A stretch of 64,000 nt of DNA, taken from Diplolepis rosae. Its lineage: Eukaryota; Arthropoda; Insecta; Hymenoptera; Diplolepididae. Both the position numbers and the translations under genes were made by a program. The notes beneath the pieces were generated by a model. That model saw nothing but the letters and a program-made list of their open reading frames with translations. It made no database searches and was not told the origin of the DNA. The stretch spans positions 2,108,001-2,172,000 of the forward strand of contig JAPYXD010000713.1 of NCBI GenBank assembly GCA_030998225.1. The letters run 5' to 3'. The stretch's first letter is position 1. Every line of letters begins with the position of its first letter. Below are positions 52,248 to 63,663 of this stretch, one piece after another.

Positions 52248-52785
52248 TTACATTATTAAACAAAACAATTTTGTGGGCTGAGCTTGAAACTGTTCAAGAA
52301 CAGGTTCTTTTTGTCTTTTCCATAAGCATTTCTTATCGGTTGAAGAGATTGGTTCCAGAGCGTTTAAATCTGCTTTGGAATTTAAAAAAAATAATAATAA
52401 AATAAATGACATTAGGAATGAAAAGAAGAATAACAAGCACTTACCTACTACAATGCAACAGTACTCCAACTATGTGTTTACAAGACTGACTAGTACCGGT
52501 TTTACAAGAACATGACATTCTATCGATAGTAACGACATTTTTCTCGTCAGAATCGTTATTGTTTGAATCGTTGACTTTTAGTGTGCCAGTAATTGTGTGG
52601 GGCTCCGATGTCAATGCACTTGCTTGAAAACATAATACGAATAATTCGATGCTTTCATCGCTTTTGCAAGTCACGCCACTCATTATAATCATGCCAGAAT
52701 TCACCACTTTCTGATCTTCTATTAGGTTTATTGAGGACGGTATGGCGTTCGCAAACTCGCACAGTGTATGTAGCTGCATACCTCC
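52248..52785 (-). CDS. SWIM zinc-finger gene, two exons (partial)
   Basis: The first exon (52785-52449) encodes MQLHTLCEFANAIPSSINLI to RMSCSCKTGTSQSCKHIVGV, with the CxCx(n)CxH pattern of a SWIM zinc finger. A donor a|gtaggt at 52449/52448 and an acceptor cag before 52370 remove a 78-bp intron and keep the frame. The next exon reads LNALEPISSTDKKCLWKRQ, matching the TDxxCxW stretch that follows SWIM domains in SWIM/YqaJ-type proteins. The 5' and 3' ends are missing; the mariner at 51294 lies just downstream. Some ISL2EU transposons carry a second, YqaJ-nuclease ORF, so this may belong to the THAP transposon; a host gene fragment is the alternative. Confidence 0.65.
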
Positions 52786-53502
52786 TATTATGTCAGGATC
52801 GAAAGGATCCTTTCTAAGGGATGAGAAATAAGTCAGTGAATGAGAAAGAATTCATCACATGGAATATATTTATTAATACACAGTTGACTGCAAGTAAGCA
52901 TCATGGAGATGGTAATAACATAGAAGACTTAAATTTGGTTGTAATTACCCTTCGCTGAAAGTAAGTTTAATTGTAATTGAGTCCAGTTGGTTGAATATGA
53001 TGAGTTGAATCTTCCTTTTGTGGGTGTTTGAGATGAGTCTTAATTAGACTGTAAAACGTTATATTCCAATCGGTTGGGATGATTGATTTTATGATCCAGG
53101 TTATTTTGGAGGATTCTTCAAGTCGACTCCCCTTCACTTTCTACTGTCGTTGAACTCGTAGACGGTATGTCGTGGCGTTGATTTTACTAAGTTAAGACTG
53201 GACCTCACTGAACTGAACTCACGGTATAAAAAGTGATGAGACTTGACTGTTTTCTCGTATAAGCTGATTTTACGTCGATTTTACTGAACTAAACTGGACT
53301 GAATTCTGTTGGATCTTTCGTTTTTTATAGGATTTTGAAAGGTCAACTATGACGAACTACATGCTATCACGAGTTACACAAGGTACATGTGGTGACACTT
53401 AAATGTGTGATAAGTGCATGTGGTAGTGCGTTAGTACTGTAGGGCTTCATTCACCTTCTGTTTTGGTCAATTTATTATTCATTACTATTTATAATGACAC
53501 AT
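52786..53502. other. No gene recognised
   Basis: No supported frame or repeat. Upstream exons of the minus-strand SWIM gene might lie here but none is evident. Confidence 0.4.
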
Positions 53503-54003
53503 CACGGCAAAATCATGTGCGTAAATGTACACACTTTAAGTGTGTAAATCGCTTGTCACAGATTTAAAACGTTTCCCGGTGTGTTAATTTTAAAACGGAT
53601 AAAGTGTGTCGTTTTAAACGGAAAATCCGTTTAAAATGAAACGTTTAAAGTGTGTATTCTTTCATTTCTACACGCTTATAATGTGTATTCTTGATTCATA
53701 TAGGGAAAGTGTAAATGAAAATCAAAGATATGACTGCCGATAACTAAATTGTCAACAGTGAAAATTATCGACTTTTTAATCATCACTGTTGACAATTTAG
53801 TTATCACCAGTCATATATTTGATTAGAAATTTGAGTAGAAATGAAAGAATACACACTTTAAACGTTTCATTTTAAACGCAGTTTCCGTTTAAAACGACAC
53901 ACTTTATCCGTTTTAAAATTAACACACCGGGAAACGTTTTAAATCTGTGACAAGCGATTTACACACTTAAAGTGTGTAAATTTACGCACATGATTTTGCC
54001 GTG
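53503..54003. repeat. Fold-back MITE of 501 bp
   Basis: The left arm starts cacggcaaaatcatgtgcgt and runs through cacactttaagtgtgtaaat, acgtttcccggtgtgttaat and cggataaagtgtgtcg. The right arm is the near-perfect reverse complement, ending atgattttgccgtg. Inner palindromes around gttgacaatttagttatc close the axis near 53755. The arms span about 245 bp each. There is no coding content. The tip decamer ttttgccgtg also occurs at 50634. Confidence 0.9.
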
Positions 54004-54786
54004 GAATGGCAATACCATATTGATCATTCTATTCATCTGTAGATCTGGCTGTGACTTGCTTCGATAAAATCATACACACGGTAATACTATCTTGATCTCT
54101 TCATCTGTTTGTAACTTTGAGTCAAGAGAGTCGCGGGACGTGACATATGTTTAAGAACATTTGTATTAAAGTAAAGCCGCAGCTTCCAATAATACAAAAA
54201 ATATTTTAATAAGTATTAAATAACCTTTTTTGGTATCAGTTTTCTTATGGACTAAATTTTATGAATCATAGTTCTTAATACTGTCCAAACGTAAAATAAC
54301 TACATAATATTCGACATCCGAAACGCTTCCATCGAATGTTGGATACATTCAAAGCGCGTTTCTTCGGCTATTGAACATTCGATCAGCGCAGGATGATGTA
54401 GTTTGCAACTTTTAATTAAACATATCACACTAATAAATAATTATAAATTAAAAAATTTTTGCTGATTTTGTAGCCCAGACCAGATATGGCATTACATGCG
54501 GAGCCACAGCCTAATTTTAGTCTCGACAAAATTTCTGCACGGGAAGTATTGAAATTCCTAAAATACTTTGGCCTATATGGCTTATTCTGTGCAGAACATT
54601 TAATATGTTTGCGCCAGCTTACTCTCTAAACCTGAATCAGTGAACGGCCACTGATTCGCAGTGACTATTCATTTTTTTATTTTTGTAATATATTTGTTGT
54701 GGTAGCTTGACGTTATATAATATTCGAAAAACAATAAAACAAACTGATTGAGCCAATTAATTTACGTATCATAATTTAAGGCTCAT
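54004..54786. other. No gene recognised; direct-repeat copy at its end
   Basis: AT-rich DNA. The last part (54668-54785) repeats at 55354-55470: ttgacgttat, atattcgaaaa, aacaaactgatt, agccaattaatt and taatttaaggctc. The inverted-repeat element at 54787 lies between the two copies. Confidence 0.6.
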
Positions 54787-55319
54787 TTAAGGTGGCTTGA
54801 GCGTTTGGTGTCGTATGAAGTGAGGGGCACCGTGGGGGCACGTGTTACATGAATGCTCATTTCTACTTATTTTTTTAATAATCATATGTATTATAGTTAC
54901 ATCTGAGTAGAAGGGTAAGAAATCACGGAAATGTCCCCTGAAAAAAGTGATAGTAAAAATTTATTAGTTTCCCCTCGAGGCGGTTTTTTATATTCTGTAC
55001 TTTTCTCGCAATTTTCTCTTGATTGAAGTCGTTAACCCTTTGCTTTTATAATACTAATAGATTCCACGAAATCGCAATTACTATTATATATTTGATTTAT
55101 GGGGACTTGTGTTTTGTTCCGGAGTTTCGTCGATTTTGATGAGGAATCCCATAAGACTACGTGTTAAACTGACATTTTTTCGGTAGCGAATTTTTCGGCA
55201 TTGACATCGTCAACCACGGTATTTCTTTTTTCCAAATGAATCTAGCATATTTTATTAAGATAATCTCTAAGTTTCAGGGCAATCTGTAATTTTTTTCAAA
55301 AACGCTCAAGCCACCTTAA
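54787..55319. repeat. 533-bp element with 20-bp inverted ends
   Basis: The ends read ttaaggtggcttgagcgttt and aaacgctcaagccaccttaa, a perfect 20-bp inverted repeat. The interior is unique, without a coding frame. Direct copies of the flank lie on both sides, so it interrupted a tandem duplication. The tip shares ttaaggt with the fold-back at 8512. Confidence 0.85.
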
Positions 55320-55353
55320 GGCTCTCGAATTATGAGGGACCAGAAGTCACAAC

Positions 55354-55470
55354 ATTTTTTTATTTTTTTTTACATATGTGTTGTGCCAGATTGACATTAT
55401 GAAATATTCGAAAATCAAAAGAACAAACTGATTAAGCCAATTAATTCACATATATAATTTAAGGCTCTCG
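55354..55470 (+). repeat. Second copy of the 54668-54785 unit
   Basis: See the unit before the inverted-repeat element. Differences are scattered; the end gctctcgaa is shared with the sequence just right of that element at 55320. Confidence 0.8.
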
Positions 55471-55860
55471 AAATACCATAACCTGGAAGTTTTGCAAATT
55501 TTGCTTCCTTATGAAGGAAGTTTTATGGTGATTATAATTTTTGATCTTGGTTTTTTGACATGTCTTGATATTATTTGACTCCAGAAGTCCGAATGATTCG
55601 AGCTACAGTAAAAAAATTTGGCGGAATCGTTTTGATGTACAAAATTAGTTAAGTTTAAAGCCAGAACAATTTGAAATAAACTTTCTTTTTTATTTAAAAA
55701 ATAATTTTCAAAAATATTTGTGTTCCCGAAATTTTTACCTTTATGTATATATTTGTGAACACTTGTGCTATTTTTGTACGCTGTGATCAAATGCATTGTT
55801 TTGTATTTTGTAAATGAAGGGTGCATACTAACATTAAATGAAAACTGATGAATGAATATA

Positions 55861-56725
55861 AAAAAATCTGCCCGCTCAGCGGGCACATTCTCATCGCACG
55901 CACTTAGTTCTTAGCGCTCGGTCTTATGTTCTTCGCATACCATACATTTAAGATTATTTCTTATAATTTGATACAGATGATGGGAATTTCACATTTTCTC
56001 AAAGTCACTAAATTTGTTTTTGAGTTTGAGTGAAACAGCAAATTCAATTCACTTAAGGCTCTATCGGCCTTAAGGAACACATTCTCATGATGACACTCGC
56101 GCTCGATTTTCTGTATGCATTTCACTAATTTTTCAATAAACATATCATATATTTAGGCTAAAAATGGAATTTTTTCAATAGTGTTTCTTATAATCAAAAT
56201 ATAAAATATACATTCTGTCGGGAAGTGTCTTGATGAGGATTTTTAGACCTCATTTAGGCAAATAATTGTTCATCTAATCGTTTTTTTTGTATCTCACATA
56301 TTTTGTCTAAAAAATGGAACTTTTTAATTTTAATCGTATTTTTTTGAATTCAAATGAAAAATATATGTTTTATCAGAAACTATGTGTGACAAAAATTGTA
56401 GATCTTTTTTAACCGAAAAACTTTGCATTGTTACGTTTTTTCATATTTCACATATTATTGTTAAAAAGTTGAGCACTATCAAAAACCGGTATTGGGATTT
56501 TTTATTTTTTCAAAAACACAAAAGAAGCGCTCAATCCCTCAATTTTGGTTGGGTGAAGCTGGTTAACGAACTTATCCTTACTTTTTCGGCTCCGATAAAG
56601 TGTGCCCAAGCTCAGTTCAATCTGATAATTCGATTGCAAGTTATCGAGTATACGACCTGCTACAGACAGACAGACACTTTCGTAAAAACCGTTTTTTCTG
56701 ACTCAGGGGTCTCAAAACGTAAAAA
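55861..56725 (-). repeat. Repeat R copy 3
   Basis: On the minus strand it starts tttacgttttgagacccctg, then gagtcagaaaaaa, and a gtctgtctgtctg run. It loses several of the internal modules of copy 1 and ends with the hairpin gcccgctgagcgggcagat and a T-run at 55861. It confirms both ends of the family. Confidence 0.8.
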
Positions 56726-56783
56726 TTTGATGAAAGTAATATATAAATTAGGAGAAATAGAATCAATCGACAGAAGGTTAATT

Positions 56784-57083
56784 CATTTTCTCAGAAAATA
56801 ATAAATACTTAAGGGAAGAAGCGAGTTCATTTAATCAATGTGGTCCAGTTACGACATGTTTATGTCTCAAATATATTTGTTTTAAATTATAATTTAGGAA
56901 ATGGTAAAATAGATAAAAATAGACGTAGATAGACAACTTTTAGGTTTGATAATAAATAAAACAAATTGCAATATATTTTTCTAAAATTGAACTTTTTTCA
57001 TCATCAAACATGTCGTAACTGGACCACATTCATTACATGAACTTTCTACTTCCCTTAAGTATTTATTATTTTCTGAGAAAATG
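56784..57083. repeat. 300-bp fold-back element
   Basis: The left arm cattttctcagaaaataata, aatacttaaggg and tgtggtccagttacgacatg returns as the reverse complement from catgtcgtaactggaccaca to tattattttctgagaaaatg. The arms are about 85 bp and the interior is AT-rich. No coding content. Confidence 0.88.
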
Positions 57084-57102
57084 ATAAATAAATAAATTTT
57101 GT

Positions 57103-57119
57103 TATGAATATATATATAT

Positions 57120-57151
<32 letters not shown>

Positions 57152-57175
57152 ATACTATATAATATATAATGTATG
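57103..57175. repeat. AT microsatellite
   Basis: Long alternating ta runs with short interruptions. Confidence 0.95.
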
Positions 57176-57242
57176 TATAATACTTTTATAGTAAGTTTTT
57201 AAAGTTTATTATTATTTTTAAAGATCAAAACATTTTACTTAC

Positions 57243-57491
57243 TGAAGCCATAACGTTTCCTTCAGGATCCTTAACTGCCTTCTTCCAAACAATGTCATCT
57301 GATGTGAAGTGTTTTTGGCATACAACCTGACCACTTTTTAGAGTGAAATGTTTTCGAGGAATTGCACTTTCCCATTTTCTAACAGTTTTTTGATCTTTTG
57401 GGACGGATATTAAAGTTAATTTCTCCTTACAGGAAGGATAACCCGACTTGCAGTTAGGGACAACACACCGACTACCCTTACGAGCACTCAT
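57243..57491 (-). CDS. THAP-domain first exon, P-element-like
   Basis: From ATG 57491 the minus strand encodes MSARKGSRCVVPNCKSGYPS, LISVPKDQKTVRKWESAIPR, KHFTLKSGQVVCQKHFTSDD and IVWKKAVKDPEGNVMAS. The C2CH zinc ligands (two Cys, then Cys and His), the VPKD motif, the Trp core and a terminal hydrophobic motif mark a THAP domain of the type found in P-element-like transposases and some host proteins. The exon ends at a canonical donor (gtaagt at 57242-57237). No stop or frameshift occurs. No further exon or transposase core was found downstream on this strand. An upstream in-frame ATG at 57524 is possible, but 57491 directly precedes the domain. Confidence 0.72.
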
Positions 57492-57702
57492 GTTTATGAC
57501 TAAATAAATCTGCACTAAAAACACTAAACTTCATTAATAATAAAAACAATTATTAAAATTTAGGAAATGTTTCCATTTTTCCAATAATTGTTTAAATTTG
57601 TTCATAAACATCATGCAAAACAATACTTTCATATGAGAGGACAGAGGTGGCGCCGCCTTACGGATTAGTGTAGGGATTTACTTTAACTTACTTAATGTTA
57701 CG

Positions 57703-57969
57703 TATATTTTTACAAGTGGGTTTTCCAATCTATGTTGTGTACTTCATACGTTTACGATCTCAGGTATTCTATCTGTCTTGTCGTCCCGTCCTTCGTTCAT
57801 CGAGCACACGAATGATAGGAGAGCGTGCAATGCTCTTTTATAAATAAAAGTACACCTTGTTAAGTTGAAGTGGTGTTTAACTTATTATCCTTCTGGATTA
57901 GGCAACTTAGTTTGAGTTTATGGAGTCAACCGAGTTTATTCAAATATTAAACCATACCAAAAGCCTATA
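57703..57969 (+). repeat. 5' LTR of Gypsy-D
   Basis: It runs from tatatttttacaagtggg to aaaccataccaaaagcctat, plus a final a. A TATA-like tataaata lies at 57839-57846. It matches the 3' LTR base for base except about 8 substitutions. The exact left end may be a few bases earlier, as tgttacg precedes it. Confidence 0.9.
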
Positions 57970-57971
57970 AT

Positions 57972-57990
57972 TGGTGACCCCGTCTTGGAC
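57972..57990 (+). other. Primer-binding site, tRNA-Trp-like
   Basis: The first 11 bases, tggtgaccccg, match the complement of a tRNA-Trp 3' end, as used by CsRn1-clade elements. The following tcttggac departs from it. Confidence 0.6.
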
Positions 57991-59080
57991 AATCTTTTTG
58001 GAGTACTGGCTCTTTTAACACTCGATGGAAAGAATATAAGCACAATTATGCTTAATAATGCTCAAGTATAAGCATTTATTACATATCTACACCATAAAAC
58101 ATCATACTGGACGTGGAAATTTCAAAGGACTCTGGATGACTCTTTAAAGACGCCAATTCTTAATCATCGCAGAATGGCGGGAAAATCTCAACATTAATTT
58201 ATTAACTGAAATCGATTTGGATCCTCACGTCATCAGTTAATATAATAACATCAACGGTAACATATTATTTATATTTCTATCAATTTCAAATTTGTCAACC
58301 TAATCAAGTAATTTTCGAAATTGGATCATTTAAGGATTGCTCCGAAATGCAAAATATTTAAAATGTACATTTTAAAATAATTTACATTGATAAATTTATT
58401 AAATATTGTCAATTTTAAATCATAAAATAAGTTATGTGCAGTTTCTTAAAAATATTTAAAATATTATTCATTGGAATTTGGAGTACTTAGATATTGTGTG
58501 TAATGTATGATTCAATTAATTATTGTACGCAGCTATGTTTGTAAATGATTTACCCCGAGTGTCGAGTTTAAATTTTTAACTTCAAACGTATTTTATATAT
58601 GTAAATTGTGGTGGCATTCAGAAAGCACGCAACCCATAGTTGTTTTGTTTTATTGGACTGTTTATTTTCTGAATGTCATTACTGCGGTCGATGCTTATAC
58701 AATTTTCTTATTTATATTTTCGAAAACTTACATCCATGTGAATATTATTTATAACGAATTTATATTTATTTACAATGATTTTGTTTTTACGTGATTTATA
58801 ATTTGAATGTGTGTTTAATCATGCACTTTCATGCGGCAATTTTTAGAAAAAAAATTTTTTAATTCTAGATCTGATGATTGCTCTTGACTTTTTCGCCGTT
58901 GAAGGTTGTTGTTTTCTTTTATTAATTACACCAAAGAATTATTAATATTGGCCTTATCAAGACACTTCTCGGTTTCATTTGTGAAATATATCTAACATAT
59001 GTATGCTAATAGCATTCTTTAATTTTATATTTATAATTTTTGTAGGTTATTTTATTCATTATTGCTTCGGTGATTTTTTT
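57991..59080 (+). other. Gypsy-D leader
   Basis: About 1.1 kb of AT-rich untranslated sequence. A short frame at 58606-58794 has no recognisable domain. The in-frame codons just before 59081 encode a hydrophobic stretch but probably are not translated. Confidence 0.6.
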
Positions 59081-60004
59081 ATGATGGCCGATGGTAACGG
59101 TCAGGACGGTCCTTCCGGGACTCCGGAGCGGGGCGACCGCGGACGGATTTTGGCGGCGCTAGCTAATGATAACATAAACCGCACTGATGCTTACGTCAGC
59201 GCTAAAATACCAAAATTCTATAAACAGGATCCGGTTTGCTGGTTCTTCATTGTTGAGGCTTCTTTCGCACAGACTCGTATCACTACCGAAATAACAAAAG
59301 CTCATGCTGTTATCGCACAATTGGATTCGGAAATTGTGGCTCATATTAAGGACATTATTATTAGTCAACCCGCAGATATTTATTCACAAATCAAAGCAAG
59401 GCTGATCTCAATTTTTTCAGTTTCCAACGAGACTAGGCTCCACCAACTTCTCAAAGGTGAAGTGATTAACGAAGGCAAACCTTCTCTCGTTTTAAACCAA
59501 CTCAGAAATTTAAATGGTAATACTTGTGGCGATGATGTTCTTAAATCAATTTTTATGGACCAGCTTCCTGGCCATATTAGAGCAATCCTAACGATGTCTG
59601 AAGTTAACGATCTAACGGTTCTCGCGAATTTGGCGGATACAGTATTTGAAGCGTCTAATCCTTCTGGATTCCAGATTTCTGCGGTTGCTTCACCCTGTCC
59701 GGTAATTTCAAACGCGGCCAACACTTGTGCTGTTTCTTCTGTACCTACCACGGTAGTTGATCAGCTAACTAGACAAATGGAAAAACTTTCTAAACAGCTC
59801 AAACAGTCATCGCAATGGCGCGGCAATGAACGCAATAGATCTAAATCACGCGACTCTCGTAGCAATTTTGGTACGCACCACCGCAGTAAATCTGCGAGTA
59901 GGAAAAACAAGCTTTGTTTTTATCATAACAAATATCGCGAGAGTGCTCATAAATGTCAAGAACCATGCTCATGGAAGCTAAGGGCATCGTTTCAGGAAAA
60001 CTAA
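59081..60004 (+). CDS. gag: Gypsy-D Gag
   Basis: I take the start at ATG 59081 (MMADGNGQDG), because the in-frame ATG at 59003 would add an unlikely hydrophobic leader of 26 residues. The 307-codon frame has a capsid part (SAKIPKFYKQDPVCWFFIVE, ETRLHQLLKGEVINEGKPS, QLPGHIRAILTMSE) typical of CsRn1 and related Gypsy Gag proteins. It then has a basic Ser/Arg region and the unusual zinc motif LCFYHNKYRESAHKCQEPCS. The frame is complete and unbroken. Pol overlaps its end in the -1 frame. This is the only intact gene of the element and would form the particle. Confidence 0.88.
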   Translation: MMADGNGQDGPSGTPERGDRGRILAALANDNINRTDAYVSAKIPKFYKQDPVCWFFIVEASFAQTRITTEITKAHAVIAQLDSEIVAHIKDIIISQPADIYSQIKARLISIFSVSNETRLHQLLKGEVINEGKPSLVLNQLRNLNGNTCGDDVLKSIFMDQLPGHIRAILTMSEVNDLTVLANLADTVFEASNPSGFQISAVASPCPVISNAANTCAVSSVPTTVVDQLTRQMEKLSKQLKQSSQWRGNERNRSKSRDSRSNFGTHHRSKSASRKNKLCFYHNKYRESAHKCQEPCSWKLRASFQEN

Positions 60005-61359
60005 TTGAGCTTTATCGAGTGGAGACTCTCGATTTAGGTAATAGAAAGTCTAAACGTCTCCACATTCGTGACCGTGATTCTGGGTTGATTTATCTTATTG
60101 ATACCGGATCGGATATTTCCTTATTTCCTGCCAACAAAAAAACTCAAAGAGAAAAACCCAACGACTTTGTACTATTCGCTGCAAACGACTAGCGAGTTTG
60201 TACTTTTGGCGAGAAATATATCTCGTTGAATTTTGACTTGCGTCGCAATATATCATGGAATTTTTGTATAGCTGCAATTCCTTATCCAATTATTGGAGCG
60301 AACCTGTTGGCTCATTTTCACCTTGTTCCGATTCTTCACGAGGCACGACTTTTGGACTCTACAACAGGTCGTTGTGTCAAAGGGTTTGTCAGAAATACTT
60401 CTATTTTTGGAGTTAGTATGGTTGATCGTTCTGCTCAATACATCAAAATCTTGGCAGACTACCCTGAACTTGTTTCTCTGTCTCAGGGTCCTCGTCAGTC
60501 TCTTACTGACAAGGTTTATCATTACATCGTTACCAAGGGACCTCCAATAGCTTCTCGGGCAAGGCGATTGCCTCCTGACAAGCTTTCCGCGGCAAAAAGA
60601 ATTTTTAAACAGCTTATCGAGGCTAACATTTGCAGACCTTCCAGCAGTCCCTGGGCTACACCTATCCATATGGTCCGTAAGAAGAACAATGAATGGCGTG
60701 TTTGCGGCGACTATCGTAGACTGAATGCCGTCACCGTCCCTGATAGGTACCCAGTGCCTCATTTGCATGACTTTTCTGTCATTCTTCGCGGTAAAGAGGT
60801 ATTTTCAAAACTAGACTTGCACATGGCTTATCATCAGATACCTATCGCTCCCGAAGATGTTCCAAAAACCGCAGTCATCACACCTTTTGGGTTATTTAAA
60901 TATACGTCTATGACTTTCGGTTTGTGGAACGCGGGTAAAACTTTTCAAAGGTACATCCACCAGGCCGTTGGAGAACTGGATTTCGTGTTTGCGTATATCG
61001 ATGATATCCCCATCGCTTCTTCAAGTCCTGAAGAACATGAGTTACACCTAAAGCTAGTTTTTAATCGGCTTAAGAAATACTTTCTTCGCATTGACGTTAG
61101 AAAATGTCTGTTCGGTCAGTCAGAATTGGAGTTCGTTGGATATCGTATTAACCGCAATGGTTGTTCCCCTACTCCTGAAAAAGTTCAGGCTATTACCAAC
61201 TTTACCAAGCCTAAAACCATAGCCGAACTTCGTAGATTTTTGGGCATGATAAATTTTTATCGTCGTAGTTTACCTCACGCCGCCGAAAAACGGGCGCCTC
61301 TTAATAAATACTTAGGTGATTCTAAAAAAACGACAAAAGGGTCATTAACCATGATCTGA
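59953..61359 (+). pseudogene. Gypsy-D protease and reverse transcriptase
   Basis: The frame is -1 relative to gag. The protease shows LIYLIDTGSDISLFPAN (DTGS active site). A TAG at 60190 breaks it, then the C-terminal part reads [15 protein letters not shown] follows: [44 protein letters not shown] (catalytic Asp), [16 protein letters not shown] (YIDD pair) and [20 protein letters not shown]. The frame fails near 61325, after NKYLGDSKK, where a deletion has removed the start of RNase H. One stop and the deletion make Pol defective. Confidence 0.9.
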
Positions 61360-61375
61360 ATCTCAATTAAATTAT

Positions 61376-62683
61376 AGTGCTTATAATCGCGAGTTGACAG
61401 CTGTTTTTGAAGCTATTCGTTACTTCAAGTTTTTTCTGGAAGGACACATCTTCAAGATCGTCACTGATCATAAGCCTTTGATTTTTGCGTTTAATCAACG
61501 TTCTGAAAAGTCTTCGTAACGACAACAACGACAGTTGTACATTTCTCAATATACCACTCAAATCGAACATCTTCCAGGTACCGACAACCTTGTTGCTGAT
61601 TCCTTGTCTCGAGTAGAAACCATCACCATTCCTACCGAATTCAGCATTGTTGAACTGGCTGAGGTTCAGAACACTGATGAGGAACTCAAAAATCTCCTTA
61701 AGGACCCGAAATGTTCGTTAAACCTCAAGAAAATCCAATGGGATTCTGGAAAATCATCAATCTATTGTGACCTTTTAGGTGAAACTCTTCGCCCCTACAT
61801 TCCATCTGAACTGCGAAAACGTGTATTCCATCTTTTTCATAACCCAGCGCATCCAAATGCTAAAATAACCGAGCGAGTTATTGCAAAGCGCTACGTCTGG
61901 CCTTCGATGCGCCGAAACGTTTCGGACTGGTGCAAGCAGTGCACGGCTTGTCAGCAGTCCAAAGTTTCCCGCTACAACCGATTACTACCTGCTAGTTTCA
62001 TGGTTCCAGATGGTCGATTTCGACACGTTCACATGGATATCATTGGTCCTTTACCGCTGAGCAACGGTTACCAATACTGTCTAACGATGATTTATCGTTT
62101 TTCGCGTTGGCCTGAAGCGGTTCCGCTTCAGAACATAGAGGCTCTTACGGTTTGTCGAGCATTCGTTGACCAATGGATTTCGCGATACGGTACTCCGGAA
62201 ACCCTAACTACCGACCAGGGCAGCCAATTTGAATCGCAGCTTTTCAGAGCCTTACTTAAACTCATTGGTTGTCATCGGGTTCGCATTACGGCTTACCATC
62301 CTGCCGCAAATGGCATGATTGAGCGTTGGCATAGGACACTTAAAGCGGCAATAATGTGCCATTCAGACAGGGAATGGTCTCGAACTCTCTCTACTGTCCT
62401 TCCTGGACTTAGGTCTAATGTTTTGGACATCGGTTCATCGCCGGCCGAGTTCGTTTTCGGCGCTACACTTCGCATTCCCGGGGAGTTCGTCCTGTCTGAC
62501 GATTTCGTTCCGAATCCGCATATGTTTCTCGAGGAGTTTCGCGAGCATATGCGCAAGATCAAACCTGTTCCCATCGGTCACAAATACAAACGTAAACCTT
62601 TCTTGTTCAAAGATTTATCTTCTTGCACACACGTTTTTCTTCGTAATTATGTCAAAAAGTCTCTGGTCCGCATAAAGTTCTGA
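61376..62683 (+). pseudogene. Gypsy-D RNase H remnant and integrase
   Basis: It begins with the middle of RNase H (SAYNRELTAVFEAIRYFKF, IVTDHKPLIFAF), lacking the first TDAS motif. A TAA occurs at 61517. From there 388 codons are open: LPGTDNLVADSLSR, a zinc domain (HNPAHPNAKITERV, CKQCTACQQSK), VHMDIIGPLPLSNGY (first Asp), TTDQGSQFESQLF (second Asp) and NGMIERWHRTLKAA (Glu). The frame shifts near 62670 in the C-terminal domain. The integrase catalytic core is intact in this copy. Confidence 0.9.
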
Positions 62684-62882
62684 ATCGAACATCCGAGCGC
62701 GTTTACGAGATTGATGTTAATGGCACTTCACGTTAGGTGTCAATTGAAAACATCAAGCCAGGATTTTTTGCACGCGAGGATGTCGAGAGCATTGTATCAG
62801 ATAATGACAGTTCATCTAACGTATCCGGCGTAACTCCTACGTTAAAAACTTACGCTAGAAAAACAGTCACTTTTAAAATTTA
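62684..62882 (+). pseudogene. Gypsy-D integrase tail
   Basis: In a shifted frame the end of Pol continues as KVLNRTSERVYEIDVNGTSR, then a TAG, VSIENIKPGFF and finally YARKTVTFKI before a stop at 62882. About 15 residues expected before this segment are missing. Confidence 0.75.
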
Positions 62883-63663
62883 AGATATCGCCTAAAATGC
62901 GTATGTGACATACTGTACATTTTATTTATAATAACGACTGTTTTCCCACCAACTTAAATTGAAAGTACTGATCATTTATCCAGTCTATAACATACTGGTC
63001 ATGTAATATTAAATATACATCCCAGCTTGTTTATACTCTTTTGTCAACGAAGCGTGTTGCGTTTATTTAAATTTTCTTATGTATTATTATATACAGTCGA
63101 AAATTTCCTAAATGAACTTTTTACATTCCGTCATATTTGATTTATATTTGAAATCTTCGTTAACACATTTACGATTTTTTTTTTCTTTTTTCTTTCAAGT
63201 TGTTGACACGTATCTTTTGATACTAAATGTAAATATATTTTGTTTCTTAGTGAAAGTATATTTTAACTATTAATGGTTGCGCAACCACTCATGTAAATAT
63301 ACCTCGAACTTATTATTTTATGTTGTTTACACATGTTTATTGACGAATAGTTAATGTAATGTCGAGGATGCGTAGATTATAATATCTTTGTACTTTTCTC
63401 ATCATTTTAAATTAAGTAAGGTTTGATGTGCGTTATATTATCTTTAAATATCCATCTGTAATTAGAATTATTTTCCGTGCCGTGATCGTCTCTTTTCCTT
63501 CAGAAATCAGAACATCTAATCCCCAAACTTCTGAAGGGGTTGAGATTATCGGGGTTCAGAGGTAATTTCATGCGATCTCAATTAGCTAATTATTTAAATC
63601 GTAAAAACTGTAAACTACGTCTTCTTATTATTTCGTTAAACACTCGGGGGGGGGGGGGGGGCA
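62883..63663 (+). other. Gypsy-D 3' untranslated region and polypurine tract
   Basis: AT-rich, non-coding. It ends with a sixteen-base G-run (63646-63661) that serves as polypurine tract, probably lengthened by slippage. Confidence 0.8.

Noticed and set aside
55509..55886. Minus-strand frame of 125 codons
   Set aside because: AT-rich, partly inside repeat R, with no recognisable domain.
60253..60768. Minus-strand frame of 171 codons
   Set aside because: Shadow of the Gypsy-D reverse transcriptase.
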